DNA from: JARRJY01 sp037388705 | GTDB taxonomy: Bacteria > Pseudomonadota > Gammaproteobacteria > UBA6429 > Thiohalophilaceae | Direction of reading: 5' to 3' | Length of the DNA stretch: 31,361 bases | Assembly (NCBI GenBank): GCA_037388705.1 | Contig: JARRJY010000045.1 | Location: 1-31,361 of the forward strand | Part shown: positions 1 through 6,479 of the stretch, one piece after another | Numbering within the stretch: position 1 is the first letter of the stretch | How the letters are laid out: the number at the start of each line of letters is the position of its first letter | Program-made: the position numbers and the translations under genes | Notes under the pieces: generated by a model | Databases searched by the model: none | Seen by the model: the letters and a program-made list of their open reading frames with translations, nothing else | What the model was told of the DNA's origin: nothing

Positions 1-80
1 GCCCTATCAGGCTATATGAGGCTTGTGACGTGCAGGAGTAGAATGTTTTTATTATAAATGGATTTTCGAGGGGAAAAATC

Positions 81-719
81 ATGCTAAGAAGAATATTCAT
101 CGTACTGGCTATTTTAATATTACCCATCACCTCGCAGGCAACTCTGGTTGATTTTACCGATAGAAGCTGGTCAATTGTTGAAGGCTCGAGCGCTGTAACC
201 AGTGGAAATGTCAGTCTCAGTTCAACAGGTGGACTTATGACCTTTAATGCCTGGGACAACGGTGGCTGCCTCGCGGGTCAGGCTATGCACGGCCTGTCAT
301 GTGATGGTGATGGTATTGGGATCGGTAATGATGAAATTTCTGAACAGGGCAATACCGCTGTAGCCCAGTCTATTACCGTTTCCTTTGGCTCAGCGGTCAA
401 TGTGAATAATATCTACTTGCTGGATTTGTTTGGATATGAAAGTGGAACGAGTGCAAGTGGTAGTTTTCTTGATATAGGCGAAAAAGCCGTCATTAATGGT
501 ATCACGTACTGGTCATTAGGGATAAACAACCCAGGCGGGTTCTTTTCTACCAACTTCAGTGGTCAGGGCATGTCATCTATTGTTTTTTCTGGCTATGATG
601 ACTTTTTCAGTGACTATGCAATTGCTGCAATCGATGTTTCTACGGTACCTCTGCCCGGCGCGATATTCCTGTTTGGTACAGCCTTACTTGGCTTTATGGG
701 TTTTCGTCGAAACTCATAA
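81..719 (+). CDS. PEP-CTERM-like sorted exported protein
   Basis: A 212-residue exported protein. The N-terminus is a signal peptide (basic start, then a hydrophobic stretch ending near residue 20). The C-terminus has the layout of PEP-CTERM sorting signals: VPLPGAIFLFGTALLGFMGF followed by a basic tail (RRNS), with VPLP in place of the classical VPEP. In this family an exosortase removes the tail after export and the protein goes to the envelope or extracellular matrix. The middle is rich in Gly, Ser and Asn, as usual, and has two Cys flanking a short loop (about residues 55-65). No exosortase gene is in this window. ATG is preceded by GAGGGG. The specific function is unknown. A rho-independent terminator follows directly, so it is probably monocistronic. 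Confidence 0.75.
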   Translation: MLRRIFIVLAILILPITSQATLVDFTDRSWSIVEGSSAVTSGNVSLSSTGGLMTFNAWDNGGCLAGQAMHGLSCDGDGIGIGNDEISEQGNTAVAQSITVSFGSAVNVNNIYLLDLFGYESGTSASGSFLDIGEKAVINGITYWSLGINNPGGFFSTNFSGQGMSSIVFSGYDDFFSDYAIAAIDVSTVPLPGAIFLFGTALLGFMGFRRNS

Positions 720-745
720 AATAATTTGTCCCGCACATGATAAAC

Positions 746-772
746 GGCCAGCATTTGCTGGCCTCTTTTTTT
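746..772 (+). terminator. Rho-independent terminator of the PEP-CTERM gene
   Basis: Perfect 8-bp stem GGCCAGCA (746-753) / TGCTGGCC (756-763) with a 2-nt loop, followed by a T-rich run to 772. It lies 27 bp after the stop codon. Confidence 0.85.
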
Positions 773-848
773 ACCGGGTCATTTACCCACACTTCTACCC
801 ATCGATTTCGATATCGAGCGTGTAACATCTTATTGATTACTCATGATG

Positions 849-1079
849 CTAGCCACGTCGATTGCCAGTAATTGTCCATGTGCCATCACCATCCTCTGCT
901 GCAGAATGCTGGACATACATATACAGTGTGCCTGGATCGAATTGACTGTAATAAATACCCGTGCCTTCAGACCCAGGACCAGTCAGTGAGGCTAACAGTT
1001 CCTCTTTCTTGGTATATCGAATATCATCCGCCTTTTTACTGACAAACCGGATATCAGAAGGCTTGTTGTCTTCGATCAT
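849..1079 (-). CDS. Small hypothetical protein (doubtful)
   Basis: An open frame of 76 codons with no family I recognise. It is hydrophilic and charged in its first half and ends in a Gly/Thr-rich segment with GTWTITGN. The ATG has no clear Shine-Dalgarno sequence, and an in-frame stop lies about 30 nt upstream. It could be a fragment of a longer decayed gene; the neighbouring frame upstream stays open for a short distance. There is no signal peptide and no membrane segment. It ends about 75 bp from the terminator of the convergent PEP-CTERM gene. Treat it as a candidate only. Confidence 0.28.
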   Translation of the reverse strand: MIEDNKPSDIRFVSKKADDIRYTKKEELLASLTGPGSEGTGIYYSQFDPGTLYMYVQHSAAEDGDGTWTITGNRRG

Positions 1080-1407
1080 GATGAACGACCATCTGAAGAC
1101 TCGGCAATGTTATCAAAACCTGTTTGATATCCTACTTCCCCCGGCTTGCCAAGAATTTTCTGACACCACATCTATCCCCAAAAACTAATCTGCCGTTAAC
1201 TTCACTCTGCCGGGCGCTTTTTACTGTGTACTACTTTTTAAATGGGAGATCAGGATTAAACCACCATCACGATAATCCTGGTATGTCATTACATAATAAT
1301 GTGCCCTACTGTTAATAATTAGTTAATTACAAAACGATCAGGATCAGAAAAAATAGTGTGCTACCTGGCCCCGCTTTAAAAAAATATTATTGAATCCAGT
1401 TTTAATA
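1080..1407. other. Intergenic stretch without a recognised gene
   Basis: No convincing gene on either strand. The short open frames here lack ribosome binding sites and family-like sequence. The one structure seen is an inverted repeat CAGGATTA (1251-1258) / TAATCCTG (1273-1280) around a 14-nt loop, without a T-run. The stretch ends at the ECF-type promoter of the next gene. Confidence 0.5.
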
Positions 1408-1434
1408 GGACCTATTTGCAGGCAATTACGTCTT
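1408..1434 (+). promoter_or_regulatory. ECF sigma promoter P1 (DUF6356 gene)
   Basis: GGACCT at 1408-1413, exactly 15 bp, then CGTCTT at 1429-1434. The same pair with the same spacing occurs three more times in this region, including upstream of the ECF sigma gene itself. The pattern (GGA-rich -35, CGTC -10) matches the general ECF promoter form. The gene start is only 23 bp downstream. Confidence 0.82.
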
Positions 1435-1457
1435 AAATAATAACAGGGAGATATGCT

Positions 1458-1730
1458 ATGAATATTTTTACTGATCATCCACAACAACAGGGCGTAAGTT
1501 ACTTTGAACATATGGAATTTGCATTGGGTATAGCAATGCGTTTACTAAACAGCGTTGTTGCCTTCTCGCTGCACGCTTTCTTTCCATTTATTGATATAAA
1601 GAAATCACTGGATCTGGAAGAAACCGCCAGGTTCATCAACGAGCAGAATGACTGGATTGAATGCATGAAGAAAAACAAGGAAACAATACCGGGACAATTA
1701 CAAAACCTGCAAAATCGAAAAATTTTCTGA
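1458..1730 (+). CDS. DUF6356 family small membrane protein
   Basis: A 90-residue protein with the features of the DUF6356 family: an N-terminal MNIFTDHP segment, then FEHMEFALGIAMRL, a hydrophobic helix (about residues 22-50) ending in HAFFPFID, and a short polar tail. The family has no established function that I can name. The single membrane-embedded region suggests the inner membrane. ATG is preceded by AGGGAG at a good distance. A dedicated ECF-type promoter (1408-1434) lies immediately upstream, and the next gene has its own copy of that promoter starting 7 bp after this stop codon. This makes the gene a likely member of the local sigma regulon. Family assignment is from memory of the motif, so moderately sure. 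Confidence 0.75.
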   Translation: MNIFTDHPQQQGVSYFEHMEFALGIAMRLLNSVVAFSLHAFFPFIDIKKSLDLEETARFINEQNDWIECMKKNKETIPGQLQNLQNRKIF

Positions 1731-1736
1731 TTTTCA

Positions 1737-1763
1737 GGACCTGAATCTTCTTGGTTGCGTCTT
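1737..1763 (+). promoter_or_regulatory. ECF sigma promoter P2 (DsrE-family gene)
   Basis: GGACCT at 1737-1742, 15 bp spacer, CGTCTT at 1758-1763, followed by an AT-rich TATTATTAAC. It has the same two elements and spacing as the other three copies. Confidence 0.85.
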
Positions 1764-1807
1764 TATTATTAACGAAGTTTCTTATTCATTAACAAAAGGA
1801 GAATGTT

Positions 1808-2176
1808 ATGTCTGAATCAAAAAAACTGGTAGTCATTGTTACACGAGGCTGCGATGATGAACGATCATCAGTAGCATGGAGTGTTGCTAACGGAGGTATC
1901 GCTTCAGGTTATGAAGTCACCATGTTCCTGGTAAGTGCTGGTGCTGACTGGGCACGCAAAGGGGCCGCTGATCATGCCCGCCTGAATCCACTGGATCCAC
2001 CAGTTACCGATATGATGCAAAATGTTATTGAAAGTGGTGGTCAGATCATGGTGTGCCCTCCTTGTGCCAAGGTTCGTGGCTATGAAGAGGAAAACCTGAT
2101 TGATGGCGCGGTCCTGGCAGGCTCTACTTCCATGCTGGGGGTAGTGAGTGAAGGAGCAAAAACCATCACTTTCTAA
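1808..2176 (+). CDS. DsrE-family sulfur-transfer-like protein
   Basis: A 122-residue cytoplasmic protein of the DsrE/DsrF-like fold. It begins with a beta strand (KKLVVIVTRG), has a Gly-rich YEVTMFLVSAG strand-turn in the middle, and carries a C-terminal CPPCAKVRGY segment (Cys83 and Cys86) where these proteins place the reactive cysteine; a further Cys is at 15. Family members carry persulfide sulfur or act in sulfur relay. No DsrF/DsrH or TusB/C partners flank it, so it is a stand-alone type rather than part of a DsrEFH/TusBCD complex. ATG follows a strong AAAGGAG. It has its own ECF-type promoter and a terminator hairpin after the stop. The CxxC-type pair suggests thiol or persulfide chemistry, but the substrate is not predictable. 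Confidence 0.85.
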   Translation: MSESKKLVVIVTRGCDDERSSVAWSVANGGIASGYEVTMFLVSAGADWARKGAADHARLNPLDPPVTDMMQNVIESGGQIMVCPPCAKVRGYEEENLIDGAVLAGSTSMLGVVSEGAKTITF

Positions 2177-2184
2177 TCCGCGTT

Positions 2185-2235
2185 GCCCGCAGGTCCTAAA
2201 ATTCATGAAATTGCGGGACCTACGGGCCAATTTTT
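2185..2235 (+). terminator. Terminator hairpin overlapping the next promoter
   Basis: Arms GCCCGCAGGTCC (2185-2196) and GGACCTACGGGC (2216-2227) pair at 11 of 12 positions around a 19-nt loop and are followed by CAATTTTT. The right arm contains the -35 hexamer of promoter P3, so the end of the DsrE-family transcript and the start signal of the sigma gene share bases. Confidence 0.65.
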
Positions 2236-2242
2236 GCGTCTA
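2216..2242 (+). promoter_or_regulatory. ECF sigma promoter P3 (sigma/anti-sigma operon)
   Basis: GGACCT at 2216-2221, 15 bp, CGTCTA at 2237-2242. It is preceded by AAATTGCG, an extension shared with promoter P4. Its place upstream of the sigma gene indicates positive autoregulation. Confidence 0.85.
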
Positions 2243-2306
2243 TTATTATTAAGAATGAAAATAAAAGTCACTCTTCTGACGGAAACAGATAACAACAGGG
2301 TAAACC

Positions 2307-2924
2307 ATGGCTGGGAGCAATGAATTAAAGGAGTATTTCAGTAACTGTATCGAGCAGAATATGGACTCGCTGTATGCACTTGCCCTGCGACTGACACGGA
2401 ATCCTGCCGATGCTGAAGATCTGGTTGCAGATTCTGTGGTCAAAGCCTGGTCGGCGGTCAACACGCTGAATGACCGTAATCGCTTTCGCCCCTGGATCTT
2501 TCGCATACTGCACAACCGTTTTATCAGTGATTACCGAAAAAAGTCGGTCCGCCCGGTTGAAACAACTTACGATGAGCTTTCAACCGGGGATGATGGGCAA
2601 CAGGTTGCTACCTTGTTGATAGAACAACCCAATGAATTTTTAAACTGGTGGGCCAATCCGGAACATGAATTCACTAACAACCTGCTAGGTGAAGATATCA
2701 TGAAGGCTATTGAGAGCCTGCCAGAGATGTTTCGCATAACCGTGTTACTGATTAATGTCGAAGGATTATCCTACGATGAAACAGCAGAAGTTCTTGAAAT
2801 ATCACCCGGCACGGTACGTTCTCGAATGAACCGGGGCCGTACACTGCTACAAAAAGCACTCTGGCACCATGCACAAGATGCCGGACTTATTACCAATGAA
2901 ATCATGATGGAGTGTAAAGCATGA
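2307..2924 (+). CDS. ECF RNA polymerase sigma factor
   Basis: A 205-residue extracytoplasmic-function sigma-70 factor. Region 2 covers roughly residues 18-80, with LALRLTRNPADAEDLVAD and FRPWIFRILHNRFISDYRKK forming the core-binding and -10 recognition helices. Region 4 covers roughly 130-185, with LPEMFRITVLL and the helix-turn-helix YDETAEVLEISPGTVRSR. A 45-residue linker contains a Trp-rich stretch (NWWANPEHEF). ATG follows an AGGG motif. The stop overlaps the anti-sigma start as ATGA. The GGACCT/CGTCT promoter upstream is repeated before three other nearby genes, so the factor probably drives itself, DUF6356, the DsrE-family gene and the rhodanese. It is soluble and acts with RNA polymerase in the cytoplasm. 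I cannot assign the ECF subgroup. Confidence 0.93.
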   Translation: MAGSNELKEYFSNCIEQNMDSLYALALRLTRNPADAEDLVADSVVKAWSAVNTLNDRNRFRPWIFRILHNRFISDYRKKSVRPVETTYDELSTGDDGQQVATLLIEQPNEFLNWWANPEHEFTNNLLGEDIMKAIESLPEMFRITVLLINVEGLSYDETAEVLEISPGTVRSRMNRGRTLLQKALWHHAQDAGLITNEIMMECKA

Positions 2925-3181
2925 CAAACGAATCCGACAAACCAGAAGTAGACGAGATTGATTGCCTGGAGGCGTTTGATCATCTTTATGCCTATCTCAA
3001 TGACGAGATAACTAATAAGGTCGATCTGGCTAACATCGAGCATCACCTTTCACATTGTAAAAGCTGTTATTCTCGTGCCCAGATGGAACGCAAGATTAAC
3101 CAGCGCATGAAAGAGTCCGGTAAAAGTGATACGCCAGAATCATTGCAAAAACGACTACGTATTGTAATAGATGAATTATAA
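2921..3181 (+). CDS. Zinc-binding anti-sigma factor (ZAS/RsrA-like)
   Basis: An 86-residue soluble protein translationally coupled to the sigma gene by a 4-bp overlap. It has the zinc anti-sigma pattern His42-x3-Cys46-x2-Cys49 (HLSHCKSC) plus an upstream Cys15, the same arrangement of four ligands as in RsrA. In that family the zinc site binds the sigma factor, and thiol oxidation releases it. There is no membrane segment, so it should sense a cytoplasmic signal rather than an envelope one. The Cys/His set makes redox or reactive-sulfur sensing plausible, which is an inference. The C-terminal helix (residues 55-86) is charged and probably wraps the sigma factor. Confidence 0.88.
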   Translation: MTNESDKPEVDEIDCLEAFDHLYAYLNDEITNKVDLANIEHHLSHCKSCYSRAQMERKINQRMKESGKSDTPESLQKRLRIVIDEL

Positions 3182-3223
3182 GTAGCGAAACACGATAGTG
3201 TAACCAGGCGATACATATTTACA

Positions 3224-3605
3224 TCAATATCTGAGGTTCAATGCCTTGCATAAGAAATGCATGTAAGGTTCAGATGTACTAAAGTGAACAATAACGACAT
3301 GCTTGAAACCAGGTGATAATACCGTATTATCCTCCAGTGGAAGATAGCAATAAAATCCTTGCGCTTAAGATCTTCAATTAATGGATGTTCTTTTTTTATA
3401 ACCACGTGGTGGTCTCTGCAAAGAATCACCACGTAATTCAATATATTGTCGAAAATTTTGATTGTTAACGGCAGAGAGCCAGATCTTTTCTCGCGCCACG
3501 ATAGCATTTCGGATATTTCGAAGTGCTGCTTAATCAGGACGCCAGATGCCTGCACCAACAAAATATTCATCCGGACGAAAACTGAACTGATATAGCCACA
3601 TCCAT
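3224..3605 (-). pseudogene. Decayed DUF2461 (TIGR02453-like) gene remnant
   Basis: The minus strand carries the C-terminal two thirds of a DUF2461 protein broken over two frames. One frame reads FRPDEYFVGAGIWRPD, hits a TAA, and continues as AALRNIRNAIV and then GDSLQRPPRGYKK. An A7 run then shifts the frame, giving KEHPLIEDLKRKDFIA. A second shift restores the first frame with LPLEDNTVLSPGFKHV and ends in EPYMHFLCKALNLRY. These blocks match, in order, the conserved segments of DUF2461 as I know them. The N-terminal third is missing and no start is seen. So there is one nonsense codon, two compensating frameshifts and a 5' truncation. Longer single-frame readings of this stretch are artefacts of the decay. 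The rhodanese promoter lies just beyond its 5' end. Confidence 0.8.
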
Positions 3606-3718
3606 CACTTAGCATTATTAATCCTGATTTTCCTGTTTCCTTTTTTCGCACGCATCAAGCGGGCTTGCGGTTACTGGTATAAAAGACCGGGGAAATAATC
3701 AAAAATGTCAAAATTGCG

Positions 3719-3745
3719 GGACCTGATTTCTTCGCCATGCGTCTT
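3719..3745 (+). promoter_or_regulatory. ECF sigma promoter P4 (rhodanese gene)
   Basis: GGACCT at 3719-3724, 15 bp, CGTCTT at 3740-3745. The 14 bases AAATTGCGGGACCT are identical to those at promoter P3. The predicted leader before the rhodanese start is about 100 nt, the longest of the four. Confidence 0.85.
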
Positions 3746-3851
3746 ATTATGGTGAGTAACTATAAAATTGAACACTAAAACGTATGACTAAGGGAAAGAG
3801 CAAGGACGCTCCGTTTTAGGTCCATTGCCATTTGATGAAAAGGAGAAAATC

Positions 3852-4223
3852 ATGGAAAAATCATTCGAACAAAGGTTAGCGGAAGCCAGGGCCGCTGTAG
3901 CGGCAGTCAGCCCGCAGCAAGCCAATGAATACAAGGAACGCGATCCAGATGTCGTATTTATCGATCCGCGTAATGCCTCTGACATTCATTCATCGACGGG
4001 CATCATCCCCGGTGCACTCAATATTCCTTTAAGCGAACTGAGTGAAAGTGAACTGCCAGGCGAGCTCTCTGACCGCTCCCGTTCCATTATTACCACCTGC
4101 CAGGCGGGGCCCATGGGTGCCCTTGCGGCACACGTCCTTAAACAGCGCGGCTATAATAATGTACAGTTTATTGATGGTGGCACACAGGGCTGGCTGGATG
4201 CGGGTTTTTCAACCGCTCAATAA
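3852..4223 (+). CDS. Single-domain rhodanese sulfurtransferase
   Basis: A 123-residue cytoplasmic rhodanese. The ATG at 3852 is chosen over an in-frame ATG at 3825 because AAGGAG sits 6 bp before it. The fold landmarks are VVFIDPRNASDI (strand and CH2A-like motif), GIIPGALNIP, the active-site loop TCQAGPMG with Cys83, and the C-terminal VQFIDGGTQGWLDAG. The catalytic Cys is present. The loop has Met where many rhodaneses have Arg, so the anionic substrate may differ from thiosulfate. An N-terminal helix of about 20 residues precedes the domain. Such proteins carry sulfane sulfur as a Cys persulfide. The gene has its own copy of the ECF-type promoter, linking it to the DsrE-family and sigma genes. 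Confidence 0.9.
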   Translation: MEKSFEQRLAEARAAVAAVSPQQANEYKERDPDVVFIDPRNASDIHSSTGIIPGALNIPLSELSESELPGELSDRSRSIITTCQAGPMGALAAHVLKQRGYNNVQFIDGGTQGWLDAGFSTAQ

Positions 4224-4236
4224 GAAAACTAAAATT

Positions 4237-4259
4237 GAGTCAGGCAAAAAGCCTGACTC
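4237..4259. terminator. Terminator between convergent genes
   Basis: Perfect 9-bp stem GAGTCAGGC (4237-4245) / GCCTGACTC (4251-4259) with an AAAAA loop, 13 bp after the rhodanese stop. Downstream on the minus strand the sequence reads AATTTTAG, so it can serve the convergent protease gene as well. The T-run is weak on the plus strand. Confidence 0.72.
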
Positions 4260-4273
4260 TCTAATCGAACAAC

Positions 4274-6232
4274 CTAATCTACAATTCTAAAGTTGGAATA
4301 AAGGCTTTTTACCTTGGTCCGCATAATATCATCACTAATCTTGCCTGACTCATGCCAGGATATCGCATAGATGACATCGTTATTTTGTAACGTACTGTTA
4401 TCTTTTGCCTTGAGTAAAGTAATATTGGTTGTCTGGTCGTTGATATAGGCTTTCGCATTATAAGGAGAGCGTTGTTCAACGATATAATCCCAGCGCTTAC
4501 GGTAACGCTCATCCAGAGACTCCGGTGGTTTTGGATTTCGACTAACCGATGCATAATCGTTAGCATTTTTGTTTTCTCCAAACACGACCATGGTTGGCTT
4601 CCATACAACCTTACCATCTTCAAAGAAATAAGAACAACGTAACTGGATATCGCTCTTGTCACTGACTTTCATGTTATTTTTGTCAGCACGAAAAATAAAA
4701 TCATCATCCTTATACTCTATATATGACTTTTTATCTGTTTCAATAGAAATATCATTCATAAACTCAGGCGTAATATCATCCAGTTTTATGAAGTTTTTCC
4801 AGTCATCCAGGGTACCGTAATAGCTAAGATAGAGATTATTCGCAATAACCTTCATATCAATTTCCATGTAATCTGCATTACCGGTATTTGTAATAGATAA
4901 CATCACGGCATAGCCATCCGGTGTTGGTAGTGCATACATAACAAATTTTTCATCACTAAAACTGACCAACCAGTTTCTCACCTGCCATTTTCTTCCATAA
5001 TCATCCTCGTGAATACGGTCTTCGATGGATTTCCCCATAGATACAACGCGTATTTTTTCGCCGCCAATCGGGCGACTATACCCAATACCCTTAAGGATCT
5101 GATCCATTAAAAATTTTGAGTCTGAATAATATCTATTAAAATCGACATTTTCAGGACGTTTTACTTTTAGATAGAAGAAATGTCCCATTTTACCAAATTC
5201 AACACGACCACCATTGCCGGTATCTGAAGCACTGATGTTTTTAGGTCGAAATGTATCCCAGATATCATCATTACCTTTCATAATGACATTAGGAAAAAAC
5301 GCGGTTACCCGGTTATATAAAATAGGTATTGAACCTTTATCATTAGGGAACAGCCGCTTTTCATGTTCTTTAAGAAAGTCGTCGGCTGCCTTGGAAAAAA
5401 TCTCCAGGTAATCTTTTTGTAGTGTTTCATCAATTTCTTTGATATCCATTGGTAAATCATGACTACGGTGGTATTTAAAACTGTAGGTATCATCGGTGAA
5501 ATCATACTTGTAGCGCATGGTATCGGACTTGATCATAGCCACTTCCTTGAATGTCATTACCTCCTTGATAGGCAATGCATAATTCAGGTTTTCATTTTTT
5601 GATTTACGCAGTACGACACCAACAACATTTCCCTTATCATCCAGTAATGGGCCCCCACTGTTCCCTGGTGAGGCCGCTGCTGAGAAACGTATCCAGTTCC
5701 ATTCACCAGCATTTTCTTCCGGTGTGTCAGATGTATACAGGCCATCACGAATGACAACCCCTTCTCCAAGGGCATTACCCACCGCATATACCTGGTTGTT
5801 TTTCGAATATTCAGTATTAATCTGCAGGCTTTTACCTTTTTCAATCCCTTTTACCGTGAAAACAATAAAATCCCTGGACTTGGAATATTTGTAGACCTGG
5901 TCTATGGGATAAACGTTACCGTTACCGTCGCGTAACCCCATGTTTTCATCCTGGCTGGCAAACCCCAGGTTAAATACATGTGCCGCTGAAATAAACTTGT
6001 TACCCTCGATACGGAATGCACTACCTATCGAGTAATATTTATCTACCCGATACTGGTATGGCAGCAGGTGCAGGGGTAGCTCACGCTCATACTCAACGGT
6101 TTCCGTGGTTGGCTTGGCTACGACTACTTCATAGGTGGCGGCAAATACCCTGTCCAGCACATCCTTTTGCAGATCTAACGCTGATGCCAAATTCGCCTGA
6201 AGAAGAAATAAAACAAATATAATTCTTTTCAT
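4274..6232 (-). CDS. Periplasmic trypsin-like serine protease with long unknown C-terminal region
   Basis: A 652-residue exported protein. The signal peptide ends near ASA at residues 16-18. Residues about 30-235 form a trypsin/DegP-type chymotrypsin fold with the full triad: His85 (SAAHVF), Asp121 (SRDFIVF) and Ser192 (SPGNSGGPLL). There is no PDZ domain, unlike DegP/DegQ. The remaining 400 or so residues are rich in Asp, Lys and Tyr and match no family I recognise; their alternating pattern suggests beta-sandwich or repeated alpha/beta units. The ATG follows AGGGA. It stands alone, convergent with the rhodanese and separated from the next minus-strand gene by about 250 bp in which I see no feature. 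Likely role: envelope protein processing or quality control. The substrate is unknown. Confidence 0.82.
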   Translation of the reverse strand: MKRIIFVLFLLQANLASALDLQKDVLDRVFAATYEVVVAKPTTETVEYERELPLHLLPYQYRVDKYYSIGSAFRIEGNKFISAAHVFNLGFASQDENMGLRDGNGNVYPIDQVYKYSKSRDFIVFTVKGIEKGKSLQINTEYSKNNQVYAVGNALGEGVVIRDGLYTSDTPEENAGEWNWIRFSAAASPGNSGGPLLDDKGNVVGVVLRKSKNENLNYALPIKEVMTFKEVAMIKSDTMRYKYDFTDDTYSFKYHRSHDLPMDIKEIDETLQKDYLEIFSKAADDFLKEHEKRLFPNDKGSIPILYNRVTAFFPNVIMKGNDDIWDTFRPKNISASDTGNGGRVEFGKMGHFFYLKVKRPENVDFNRYYSDSKFLMDQILKGIGYSRPIGGEKIRVVSMGKSIEDRIHEDDYGRKWQVRNWLVSFSDEKFVMYALPTPDGYAVMLSITNTGNADYMEIDMKVIANNLYLSYYGTLDDWKNFIKLDDITPEFMNDISIETDKKSYIEYKDDDFIFRADKNNMKVSDKSDIQLRCSYFFEDGKVVWKPTMVVFGENKNANDYASVSRNPKPPESLDERYRKRWDYIVEQRSPYNAKAYINDQTTNITLLKAKDNSTLQNNDVIYAISWHESGKISDDIMRTKVKSLYSNFRIVD

Positions 6233-6479
6233 TAGAGTTCCCTGTCCGTTCTCACTGATGACGACCAGGTATAAAAAATACCCGCCGACTTAATATCATT
6301 ACTATTTGTATGTGTTTTAAAATAATAGATGTTGGATAACTCGATGTCCAGTACATCCATGAGGATTGTTAAAATCCCTTTTTCTAATGTGATATATCGG
6401 GCTGGATCACCAGAACTTTACAGTTCAAGACCTTTGTTGTCCTTAAACGGAAAGAATTTTAACTTGATAGGTATTTTAC

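Noticed and set aside
961..1315. Plus-strand open frames between the PEP-CTERM gene and DUF6356
   Set aside because: No ribosome binding site, no family-like sequence, and overlap with each other; best seen as chance frames.
1808..2176. Possible DsrEFH or TusBCD cluster
   Set aside because: Only one DsrE-like gene is present; the neighbours are unrelated, so no heterohexamer cluster is claimed.
3238..3651. A 137-codon open frame on the minus strand starting with GTG
   Set aside because: Only one short block is in the frame of the DUF2461 family; the rest of the family pattern lies in another frame. It is a pseudogene, not an intact gene.
3825..3851. Upstream ATG for the rhodanese
   Set aside because: AAGGAG falls inside that extension and is correctly placed for the ATG at 3852.
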